DNA from: Pezicula radicicola
Taxonomy: Eukaryota > Ascomycota > Leotiomycetes > Helotiales > Dermateaceae
DNA length: 12,642 bases
Direction of reading: 5' to 3'
NCBI GenBank assembly: GCA_003008705.1
Contig: PDUO01000149.1
Coordinates: forward strand, 4,099-16,740
Of this stretch, positions 1 to 7,261 are shown piece after piece (position 1 is the stretch's first letter; every line of letters begins with the position of its first letter). The translations under genes and the position numbers were made by a program. The notes under the pieces are model-generated. The model had not been told where the DNA came from. It ran no database searches and worked only from the letters and a program-made list of their open reading frames with translations.

Positions 1-1000
1 TTTATTTATTAATTAGTTTTATTATTATTTATTTATTTTCTTTAATATTTTTTAATATTTTCTTTTATAACTTTATAAGTTATTATTAGAATTATATTAG
101 AAGAGGATATTATTTTAGAATACTTAAAGTTTAAACTTTTACTTATATTATAACTAGTTTTAATATCTTTATTAATATTTTATTTTTAGTATTTATTCTT
201 TTTTATATTAATAAGATCCTTATTAAACCTTATTATTATATAATTATTAATATTTAATAGTTAGTTTTATAATACTAAGAAAATAAAAAGTCTTTCTTAT
301 TATAGTTTTATCTATTAATCTTCTTAGTATTATTATAATAATTCTTTATATAATTATCTTAGTAAATATTATATACTCCTTAGATATAGTATATAAGTAG
401 AAATAATTATATTATAAGAGATAAGATATTTACTTATATATAAAAAGGAGACTTAATAAGAATAAGAATATAAACTAAGATAAATACTAATATTATTCTT
501 TTTTATACCTTAGTATTTATAATTAAATCTCTTCTATAAAAATATATTCTTTAATTATTATTATTATTTAAGAATTAGTCTATAGCTAGAGATTTATAAT
601 ATACTAAAAAGAGTTTTTATATTAGAAAAGCTAAGGACTTTCTTTATTATAATAGTATAAAATTTAAGTTTAAAAGTAAATAAGAGCTAATAAGCTTATT
701 TACTTAAGTCTATAAAATTCTATAATAATCCTAATTAGAACTATTATATATTACCTTATATATATTATAATAGGGTATATATAACTCTATTTATATATTT
801 AAGTTAGTTTTTTATTATTTAACTCTCTCTTCTTTTCTCTTTAGTTTAAAATCCTTATATAAATAGTAATCTATAATATAATATTCTCTATAACTTATAT
901 ATACTATTATACTATATAAGTTATAGAGTTAGAAAATATATAGAATTCTAGACTAAGGAGGGAAGAGAGCTTAAGAGAAGCTTGGCTATATACAAGAGTA
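1..1000. other. A/T desert, RIP-like, no gene
   Basis: By eye this block is far more than three quarters A/T, dominated by TA, TTA and TAA words, and has almost no CpG or CpA. No reading frame of useful length survives on either strand. This composition is typical of fungal transposon DNA saturated by repeat-induced point mutation. I see no surviving domain that would name the original element. A polypyrimidine run near 820-845 and a purine-rich stretch near 955-985 are the only local departures. Confidence 0.7.
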
Positions 1001-1020
1001 ATATTACGTAATGGTTCTTA

Positions 1021-1065
1021 GCGGCTCCCGGCTCGGGATAACTATCTTCCATTTAACCGGGCCGC
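1021..1065. repeat. GC-rich imperfect hairpin inside A/T-rich DNA
   Basis: GCGGCTCCCGG at 1021-1031 pairs with CCGGGCCGC at 1057-1065, leaving a two-base bulge and a loop of about 25 nt. The island (roughly 1018-1075) stands out sharply from the A/T-rich sequence on both sides. It could be the end of a decayed transposon or an inserted fragment. No coding or RNA family is recognised. Confidence 0.4.
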
Positions 1066-1623
1066 CCTGGGAAATGGGTACGTCGTTAGAACTATTATAT
1101 TAGATATAAATATACTTAAACTATAATTATTTAATAAAATAATTAAATAAAAGATAAATTATAGAATCTAGAAGTTAAAAGACTTTAGATAATTAATTAA
1201 TCTAGTAGTATTTCCTTCTAGGCTTTAAATAAGCTAGTAATCACTAATAGTTAAATAAGTAACTAGATCTAGTATATTTAAGCTAATTATTTAGTTAAAC
1301 TACAGGGATACAGTAGAATTCTAATCTCTGTAGCAACTTTATCCCTTAGTAGGTAGCAAAGTTAGTAGTGCGACAGGAGATTTAGGTAAGCCCTTCTTTA
1401 ATGGTCTAGCAGTGAGTAAGACATAGAAATACAATTGTAGCTATTAATAACCAGAATTGCTACAATCGGTTCTATCTTCTGTCGCCCTTTTAACTTCCCT
1501 CTACCTATGAGTCCGCCCCCAGGATATCAAGGTTTACACCAGCTGCACCCTCTGCCTATACACCGGCTCAGTGGATGTAAACTCCTTGCTAACAGAGTTC
1601 AGCCCTAGATACAAAGGACCCCC
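1066..1623. other. Intergenic, no gene seen
   Basis: A/T-rich to about 1300, then rising to ordinary composition towards the decarboxylase pseudogene. AGGGATA at 1304-1310 and TATCCCT at 1340-1346 form a short inverted repeat. A larger nested inverted repeat at 1370-1484 is listed separately. No reading frame with recognisable content was found. The last part (1500-1623) would be the 3' flank of the minus-strand gene. Confidence 0.5.
1370..1484. repeat. Nested inverted repeat, MITE-like
   Basis: Outer arms GCGACAGGAGA (1370-1380) and TCTTCTGTCGC (1474-1484) match at 10 of 11 positions when one is reverse-complemented. Inner arms ATTGTAGC (1434-1441) and GCTACAAT (1459-1466) match perfectly. 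The nesting suggests a fold-back element of about 115 bp. No clear target-site duplication was seen, so the transposon reading is tentative. Confidence 0.4.
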
Positions 1624-2385
1624 TTAAAAGTCGAAAACCCGGGTAACTGGTGATAGGGAGGCTGTAGCATGTCGAATCAGGTGTGCTGACTCGTAGGAAA
1701 CCACTAGGAACTTGTGGAGTGGGTCAAATTCTAAGGTTGAAGGGTACTTGATCGATCCTGTACCCTCCTATAATTCCCCGGAGTTAATCTTGAAGCCCAT
1801 AGGGATGAACTGTCTGATGCTGGGCTTTTCGGTTATAATTATATTCGGGATGACTTGTAGGTTGAGGTTCAGGTTTTTTGGTGGAGGAAGAGGACCAGTA
1901 CTGATGTATTTGGTAGGCTTGAATAAGTACTCAACGATTGGATTTTTCGCTGGTCTCTCGATAGAACCCTTGATGAAACTCATGTGGTCCTCTCTTTCCA
2001 TACTGAATTTCAAAACTCTAAAGACCTTGGGATAACCGAACTGTTCTCTTCCTCCATAAATGGCATCCTCGTTGTCCAAGACGAGAAGAACCGAATAATC
2101 GTACTTCTCTCCTTGGAATTCCGCCTCAATGTAGTGGATAAGCTCCTTGTATGGCCCAATGGGGGACATGCCATAGGATATTAATATGCTGGTGACAAGA
2201 GGTTCCGGTTCCAAGCTGAGAACATCAGGAATGAGGGCTCGGACCGACTCTCTAGTGGTCCGATATTTGAAAACGAGGAGATCTACGTCGGTAAAACCGC
2301 CTCTGTGGTGACTATACGGGGGTGCGAAGATAGGAATTGGTCCTGCAATGCCTTTGGTGTTAACTAGTCCTGTGGAAGAAGGCAT
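1624..2385 (-). pseudogene. Acetoacetate decarboxylase-family protein, one nonsense codon
   Basis: From the ATG at 2383-2385 the frame runs 205 codons to a TAG at 1768-1770. It stays open for 47 more codons to a TAA at 1624-1626, giving 253 codons in all, the usual length for acetoacetate decarboxylase (ADC) proteins. The post-stop part reads as the family's C-terminus (EGTGSIKYPSTLEFDPLHK), so the TAG is an internal lesion, most simply TGG (Trp) to TAG. The ADC signature GGREQFGYPK is present. Lys-120 fits the Schiff-base lysine, but the neighbouring lysine of clostridial ADC is Val-121 here, so the substrate may not be acetoacetate. ADC-like proteins are soluble; fungal ones often sit with secondary-metabolism or accessory genes. 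There is no other frame break, so decay is recent or the stop is allelic. A truncated 205-residue product would lack the last strands of the fold. No functional partner gene lies nearby. Confidence 0.82.
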
Positions 2386-2420
2386 GATGTACTGCTGGGA
2401 TTGTATTCTGTGGTTGGAGA

Positions 2421-2439
2421 TTTACTGAACTTCAGTAAA
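2421..2439. promoter_or_regulatory. Perfect 19-bp dyad upstream of the ADC-like gene
   Basis: TTTACTGAA-C-TTCAGTAAA is a perfect inverted repeat with 9-bp arms and a one-base spacer, centred about 45 bp upstream of the minus-strand ATG at 2385. Its position and symmetry suit a dimeric regulator site or a hairpin in the 5' leader. It does not contain the CGG half sites of typical Zn2Cys6 factors. The function is inferred from position only. Confidence 0.45.
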
Positions 2440-2464
2440 GTTGAAGTATAATTGTAGGATAACC

Positions 2465-2479
2465 TATTTAATTATATAC
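2465..2479 (-). promoter_or_regulatory. Possible TATA box of the ADC-like gene
   Basis: On the minus strand this reads GTATATAATTAAATA, 80-95 bp before the ATG at 2385 and upstream of the dyad. The spacing suits a fungal TATA element, but the surrounding DNA is A/T-rich, so a chance match is quite possible. Confidence 0.3.
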
Positions 2480-2582
2480 TTACCTTTGAGTTATGTAAAC
2501 ACTTCTTCGACTAGCGGATTAGTACATTAGTAATTATGTTCACAATACCTCGGTATCCTTGGATATATTGAATACGGTGCTA

Positions 2583-2697
2583 GTGCTAATGTTTTATATA
2601 CCGCCTTTTTTCGGCCCTGTAAAATTGTACTACAGGGACCTTTCCAGTGTATATTAGTATACCCCTAAAAAAGCGGTGTGTAAAACATTAGCCCTGG
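2583..2697. mobile_element. MITE-like fold-back element, TA-flanked
   Basis: The left arm GCTAATGTTTTATATACCGC (2585-2604) and the right arm 2673-2692 pair at 18 of 20 positions. Both mismatches are C/T transitions (TATA against CACA). An inner inverted repeat CCCTGTA/TACAGGG (2615-2621, 2631-2637) is perfect, so the whole 115 bp can fold into a cruciform. TA dinucleotides stand at 2581-2582 and 2698-2699, as expected for a Tc1/mariner or Fot1-type target duplication. It has no coding capacity, so it would be moved in trans. The left terminus appears to lack about four bases of the right terminus (CCAG). Confidence 0.68.
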
Positions 2698-2699
2698 TA

Positions 2700-3302
2700 G
2701 CTTTGTAAGAAGTATACAGAGATTATAATGTAAGAGGTTAATATATAATAGAGTGCTACGTCTAAAACTAAGTAATATTTAAGTAGGTAAGTAAACTAAT
2801 CTCTACCCTTTTATTTATACTAGTGGGTTTCCGTTAGTACCCCGTTGTACTATATTTATAACTATTAAATCTCCTAAAACAACCTTAATAGTTCCTTTTT
2901 TATAATATGTTAAAGCTGCCTGTATATATATGTACCTGTAATAGATTCTAGTATATAATAACCGTACTAGAGTATTACTAAGCAGCTAAGGCCCCGGGAG
3001 GTACGGCCGGAAAGAAGTATCTCCCGGGTCCCGGGAGGCGAGTTGTGCTAGAAAATTGGGTCCTAGCTCGGGTAGTATAGGAAAAGGTTCCGATTACGAA
3101 GATTCTAGTTAAAAGTTATATAAATACAGGGTCTATGCTTCTTAGAAGGAGGTACGACAGAAAAGAAGAGTTATTATAGGGGGAAATATTACTAGGAAAT
3201 AGACTTTCTTAGTATAAAACTTAGTACAATCTTAGTAGTCTTTTTTCTCTATTTAGAATAAATAATTTAAGTTATTTTATATAAAATTAAAGTAAAAAAG
3301 AC
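2700..3302. other. A/T-rich intergenic, no gene seen
   Basis: No reading frame with recognisable content. The stretch is mostly TA-rich, apart from the GC-rich palindromic island at 2992-3040 listed separately. It lies between two fold-back elements and is probably decayed repeat DNA. Confidence 0.5.
2992..3040. repeat. GC-rich palindromic island (CCCGGGAG copies)
   Basis: CCCGGGAGGTA (2993-3003) and TATCTCCCGGG (3018-3028) are inverted copies with one mismatch. A third, direct copy CCCGGGAGG follows at about 3030-3038. The cluster is abruptly G/C-rich inside A/T-rich DNA. It contains very few CpA sites, so it could have escaped C-to-T decay, or it may be the terminus of an element. Confidence 0.45.
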
Positions 3303-3487
3303 TAATGTGCTACCATAGTACCTCGTGAATTTCCCTACTTTTCAGCTATATTTAGTTATATTCGTTATACTTCTACCCTACTCCCTACTAGTATAATAAC
3401 GTTTATATATTAAAGGGGTGTAATTTTATTAAGCGAGTATATAGATATTATTAATTGATAATCATGAGGTACTGTGGTAGTATATTA
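3303..3487. mobile_element. MITE-like inverted-repeat element, TA-flanked
   Basis: The 27-nt ends 3303-3329 and 3461-3487 are reverse complements at all but about five positions. Most mismatches are transitions, for example ATGTGCTACCATAG against ATATACTACCACAG. TA lies at each outer edge (3303-3304 and 3486-3487), consistent with a TA target duplication. The interior of about 130 bp is A/T-rich and non-coding. The termini differ from those of the element at 2583-2697, so this is a second family. Transition-only differences between arms fit RIP. Confidence 0.68.
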
Positions 3488-3870
3488 TATATATTTAAAA
3501 AGTTAAAATAAAGTTAAAATAATTAATTATATTTATAAACACCTACCCTAAGTACGTGTAAATATACATTTTAAAGTATAGAAGATAGGTTGGTAGAGAT
3601 CCTAGTTGGATAACTGGCTGGGGTGAAGCTCTGTTATATATGAAAAGAAAAAGCAATTCTCATACACTATCTCCTTAACCTTCCAAAGAAAATAAAAAAC
3701 TCCCCTCAATTAAAAGACGAACTTGGATATCTGATTTCGGTAGAGAAGGTCTAGAGGTGAAGAACTAGCTATAGCTATAAGCAAACCTATTAGGAACAGA
3801 TTTCGGACCACTTCCCGATATATTATAATACTAAGTTAAAGCCTCGTTCAGAAGTGTCCAAAAAAAATAG
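3488..3870. other. Intergenic, no gene seen
   Basis: A/T-rich at first, becoming more balanced after about 3600. No frame could be named. It probably includes the decayed upstream part of the OrsD/TLH-like relic that becomes readable at 3871. Confidence 0.4.
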
Positions 3871-4452
3871 ATAAAAGGCTACATCCGTTACTTCCTCGTC
3901 AACAACAGCAAGCCCGGCTCTGATCTAGCACCGGCGCAGCTCGAGGAGGCCCTTGAGAAACCACCTCCCAGCCTCCAAGAACAGGTGGAACAGACCCTTG
4001 GCTGAGGTCTCTCCATGGCTTGACTTAACGCAATAGAAGCAATACTTTCGTAGTCATAACTTAAGTCTTATAGCATGCCTCCTTGATCTCCCATCGCCTT
4101 ATCCCTTATTCGACCCCGATTAGCCAGATAATTACCTTGTCCTTATACTTGAATCCTTTAACCATCCCATTGAGCAAGCCCGTGAATCACTTCGAACCGA
4201 CTAGATTAATATCTTTGATCAACAGCGTGTTAGTAGCTTCCTCACCCGCCAGTCCACCAACTTCTCATTAGTCCACAAGCTTCAAGAAGGTACCAACACA
4301 ATATATAAGAAAGTATGGAAGTAGCTGCTAAGCTTCATTTATCGGCGCGTCTACGGAATCAAGGCCCAGTGTTCTCTTACCGTCTAACTGACGCTCAGGT
4401 AGTAGTACTTGATCGAGTAATACAAGCTACGGCCGAGCTTGTTCAAGAATAA
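3871..4452 (+). pseudogene. OrsD / telomere-linked RecQ helicase-like relic
   Basis: Three consecutive frames read through as one decayed protein. The first (3871-4002) includes RYFLVNNSKPGSD and a Gln/Glu-rich linker. A +1 shift near 4000 leads into EVSPWLDLT. That frame continues through FDQQRVSSFLTR, LVHKLQEGT and SFIYRRVYGIK to about 4375, broken only by TAG codons at 4034, 4121, 4202 and 4322. A further shift near 4375 enters RLTDAQVVVLDRVIQATAEL, which ends at TAA 4450. The order 'SPWL..T.W', 'INIFDQ.RV.SFL', 'KLQ....YKKVWK.LL.F.YR', 'RLT.AQ..LDR' matches, as I recall it, the region between the OrsD (C2H2-like) domain and the RecQ helicase of large fungal TLH-type proteins. The helicase motifs are not readable here. 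The Trp in 'T.W' and a Gln before LLSFIYR appear as TAG, fitting CpA-to-TpA change. The family call is from memory and needs a search. Confidence 0.55.
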
Positions 4453-5065
4453 CAGAGCTGGTCTGGGGCTAGTACAACTTTAACAAAGTCTTGATTATAC
4501 TATGATCTAGTTGTATATCTCACTACTACTACCTCTTTCATTAATGGGATCGGCTTTATATAAAAGGCCAACCATCTTATGTTCGTCTACTACGCCTCGA
4601 CCAGTATGAAGATAACCCTCTCGATAGAGCTGGTTCGCTAGTGAGGTGCAATAGCTCGCTCGAGAAGCGCGAAGAGAGAGGCTTATCAACTTCGGCTTCG
4701 GAGGTATTTGAATCTCATCTCCTAGTAGGACAATTGAATTATCTATACTACGTCAGAAAAAACTACGTTGTACATCTATCTTGTAGGTTGTCTTTACGTA
4801 CATTAAAGGTACACTGTCAGACATGGCAGAGACTCGAGGAAATTGACAGGCGAGGTAGAGTGTGAAAATGCAGCTCGCAGAGACTGTCCAAAAGTAATTG
4901 AAGTAACGCTATGCTTATGAGGACGAAAGGGTCACGGGAAATGGTGACAATTTCGAGGTAGAAATGACTCGGGGCCGGAATAATTAATATACAAAGTAAG
5001 ATTAGTTGCCTGATAGGTCTATCACTAAACCAGCTTCCGTAAGTAATTCTAGTCTAATTTGTACT
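4453..5065. other. Decayed DNA, no nameable gene
   Basis: This directly follows the OrsD/TLH-like relic on the same strand and may be its continuation. A frame around 4510-4610 gives a hydrophobic Leu-rich stretch (LYISLLLPLSLMGSAL) that could match the helical segment expected next in that family, but stops are frequent. A 74-codon open stretch at 4641-4865 has no recognisable motif. From 4870 to 5065 I see nothing. Confidence 0.35.
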
Positions 5066-5120
5066 GCAAAGGTAAAACATTAGGAATATTAGGGCCGAAT
5101 TGTAAATGTTTTAAGATTGC
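5066..5120. repeat. 55-bp hairpin sharing a 12-mer with the 2583-2697 element
   Basis: GCAAAGGTAAAACATT (5066-5081) and AATGTTTTAAGATTGC (5105-5120) are inverted copies matching at 13 of 16 positions, with a perfect 9-bp core. The left arm contains GTAAAACATTAG, which also occurs in the right terminus of the MITE-like element at 2583-2697. It may be a deletion derivative of that family, or a short-word coincidence in A/T-rich DNA. Confidence 0.4.
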
Positions 5121-6404
5121 TGAGTAAATTATCTTTTACAGAGGTGTAAGGTATTATTTTTATCACCGTCTTATTCGACAAAAAATATATTGCCTACGTT
5201 ACTCAGTAGAACTATCGAAAGGCGGTAACAAAAGTTATTCCTCGTACCTTCGTAAGATCTCCAACCACACCCATAGATTTCGTCTCACCAACACTGAAAT
5301 AGTAGCCATTCTATTAAACGAATATCAAAATGTTTCCTATATTATTATCGATAGGACCACGTTACCTACATGGCTATACCAAGGCTCACAGAGACAAAGT
5401 AATAATTATATTCCGGTTTAACCCCCCCTTTTTATAGCTTGGAAGCATTGAAGCCTAATCGCACCAACGTGGTCACTATCGGGTCACTGAGTGAACCCTA
5501 CAATGATTATAGGTCAGCTGGGTTGTATAGTATACAACACCTGAGATTTTATAAAATAACAGCTAGGTATTTCCCGAGGAGTTTCTACGTGAATCGACAG
5601 CTGCCCAGGTACAACATATACAAAAGCTAGCTAGGGAGGTAAAGGATGCCCGGGCAATGGCAAATACAGATGGATTCATTATAGGGACAGGACTCACATT
5701 GGTGTAGTGGGAATGGAAAAGATTTATATCGGGGATGGATCTACGATAAGGATAGATCAATATTGGTATAATTGGAACATCTCACATTGTTATCTATATC
5801 TAAATCCTCCTGTTTATTTTATTCACATCTATTCGGAATAGGTTAGGAGGCTTCTTGTACTCATCCTGGGTCAGCTTTTACTAGAAGGGAAGCCGCCGTA
5901 GGACTTAATTAACTTTGGTATTATTTTCCTTCTTGCAAGACCAACGATATTCTTTCTTTAATAACTCTTCTATCCCTTTCATTTTTTTGAAGTAATTCCA
6001 TTTCTTTATTATTCTTAGAGCTATACTTTTCCATGTCTTGGGGTAATATATTCTTCGGGAGAGGATAGGTAGTTTGCTAGATCACTGTTAGTACCAGTGG
6101 TATATCAACCAACCTCTAGGGAATCTGGTATTACAGCTATCATTAATATATTTCTCATAAACCGCGAGGCTCGTAGCCACGTTTAGGTATGAAAACTCGG
6201 TTTTCGGCCGAGGTTGGGTTACCATGATAATAAAATCTTTATAAATTGAAAAGCGAAAAGCAATAAAATATAATTCTAACAGGGAGACGGGAGCCTTTAG
6301 AATCATCTTGGGGAAATATTCAATGGCCGAGGCGATCATTGAGATGAACTATCTTGACGGAGACCATCCAAATAAGATGATCTAGCCAGTAAATTCCATT
6401 AGTG
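5121..6404. other. Long stretch with no identified gene
   Basis: Several short open stretches exist, none recognised. On the plus strand 5439-5630 reads 63 codons with VVTIGSLSEPYNDY. An overlapping frame (about 5574-5700) reads QVQHIQKLAREVKDAR, a charged helix-like segment, before a TAG. Together they may be pieces of one frameshifted relic. On the minus strand, 6088-6339 gives 83 codons, followed in another frame (about 5930-6060) by a Lys/Glu-rich coiled-coil-like segment. Composition is intermediate between the A/T deserts and the gene relics. I can support decayed coding DNA as a possibility only. Confidence 0.3.
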
Positions 6405-6566
6405 TATACACAACAGTTAATTTACACGTACTACCTGGTTTTCATACAATATCCAGATTACACGTACTACTTGGTTTTCACACACTACCCGGTTTATACA
6501 AACTACCTGGTTTGTATACACTACCTGGTTCGTACACACTACCTGGTTTATACACTACCTAATATA
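6405..6566. repeat. 18-bp minisatellite, about eight to nine copies
   Basis: Head-to-tail 18-bp units at 6423, 6441, 6459, 6477, 6495, 6513 and 6531 follow a consensus like TATACACACTACCTGGTT. There is a degenerate unit before (6405) and a decaying one after (6549). The central copies are nearly identical and the edge copies diverge, the usual pattern of unequal exchange. Because 18 is a multiple of three, the plus strand stays open and reads a hexapeptide repeat (THYLVY-like). It has no ATG start, and I take the array to be non-coding. No spacers are present, so it is not CRISPR. Confidence 0.85.
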
Positions 6567-6609
6567 TATTATATATTATATATACAGAAAAAAACATACC
6601 AACCCTAGT

Positions 6610-6639
6610 AACACAACACAACACAACACAATATAACAC
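6610..6639. repeat. AACAC pentanucleotide microsatellite
   Basis: Four perfect AACAC units (6610-6629) are followed by one AATAT and one more AACAC. It lies shortly after the 18-bp minisatellite. Confidence 0.85.
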
Positions 6640-7261
6640 GAGGGGACGGAGGGCCTTGCCTAGTATCAACAACCTTCCTTTTCGTCGCGTCTTGGCCTTG
6701 CGCCCCCCAGCTCAAGAGGCCCGTCGGAAATTACACCGTCTCCGCCGAGATGTAGGAAATCTGATCGGAATGCCAACCTACCAACCTCCAATCCACCAAT
6801 CCACCCATGTTCAACCTAGCACTGCCCCTTTGGCTTGTGATACAATCACCATTCAAGACTTGATCTTTTATATTCGTATCGTAGAATCCTCAATTGGGAT
6901 TGATATCTGGCATTCTTTCCCCCCTTCTTTTGTTATGAATTAATGAATTAATAGCGACATGAACCCAAGTAAGAGTAAAGTTCAGATCCGAGCACAGAGA
7001 AGAAAGCCCGATCGCTCAAGACCACAGAACCTACACTCTGCATAGAGAACAAAAAAGGTGACCCGATGAGCATGGTAGCGCTTTTTAATAATACTAGACA
7101 TCGAGAATATCTTTCTAGTCTCGACTCGTGGATACATTATTCTCATTGCCTTATACAATCATTAAACTCAACCATTCATATAACCAAAATTAATCCTATA
7201 TGAACCATCCCTTTCCTTCCCAAAACTCCACTATACTACCCCTATATACTACAAGGTCTCC
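6640..7261. other. Intergenic, unassigned open stretch; 3' flank of SMC2 relic
   Basis: Base composition is ordinary here. A plus-strand frame open from about 6635 to 6943 reads RRVLALRPPAQEARRKLHRL, an Arg-rich helix-like segment, then a Pro/Gln/Thr-rich tail. It has no ATG near its start and no family I recognise. It could be an exon of an unknown gene, a relic, or chance. 6950-7261 is non-coding flank downstream of the minus-strand SMC2 relic; no clear polyadenylation signal was identified. Confidence 0.35.

Noticed and set aside
1002..1010. TAATATTAC, the nonanucleotide found at rolling-circle origins of geminivirus-type elements
   Set aside because: It is not in the loop of a GC-rich stem, no iterons flank it, and no Rep-like frame exists. 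In DNA this rich in TA words the match is expected by chance.
1057..1095. Helitron 3' terminus (hairpin near a CTRR end)
   Set aside because: The stem is imperfect, no terminal CTRR is placed correctly, and no 5' TC partner or Rep/helicase frame is seen.
1712..2184. Plus-strand open frames across the ADC-like gene
   Set aside because: They are antisense to a clearly recognisable decarboxylase frame and have no family resemblance.
4083..4271. Plus-strand 62-codon frame starting with ATG
   Set aside because: It overlaps in another frame the OrsD/TLH-like reading, which has family motifs; this one is Ser/Pro/Leu-rich noise.
6405..6566. CRISPR-like array
   Set aside because: Units are directly adjacent with no unique spacers, in a eukaryotic context.
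6402..6608. Coding sequence for a Tyr/Leu hexapeptide-repeat protein
   Set aside because: The frame exists only because the minisatellite period is 18 bp, and it lacks an ATG.
6656..6943. Arg-rich plus-strand frame as a real gene
   Set aside because: It starts only at TTG, has no recognised domain, and changes abruptly to Pro/Gln/Thr-rich low-information sequence. It is kept as an unassigned open stretch, not called a gene.
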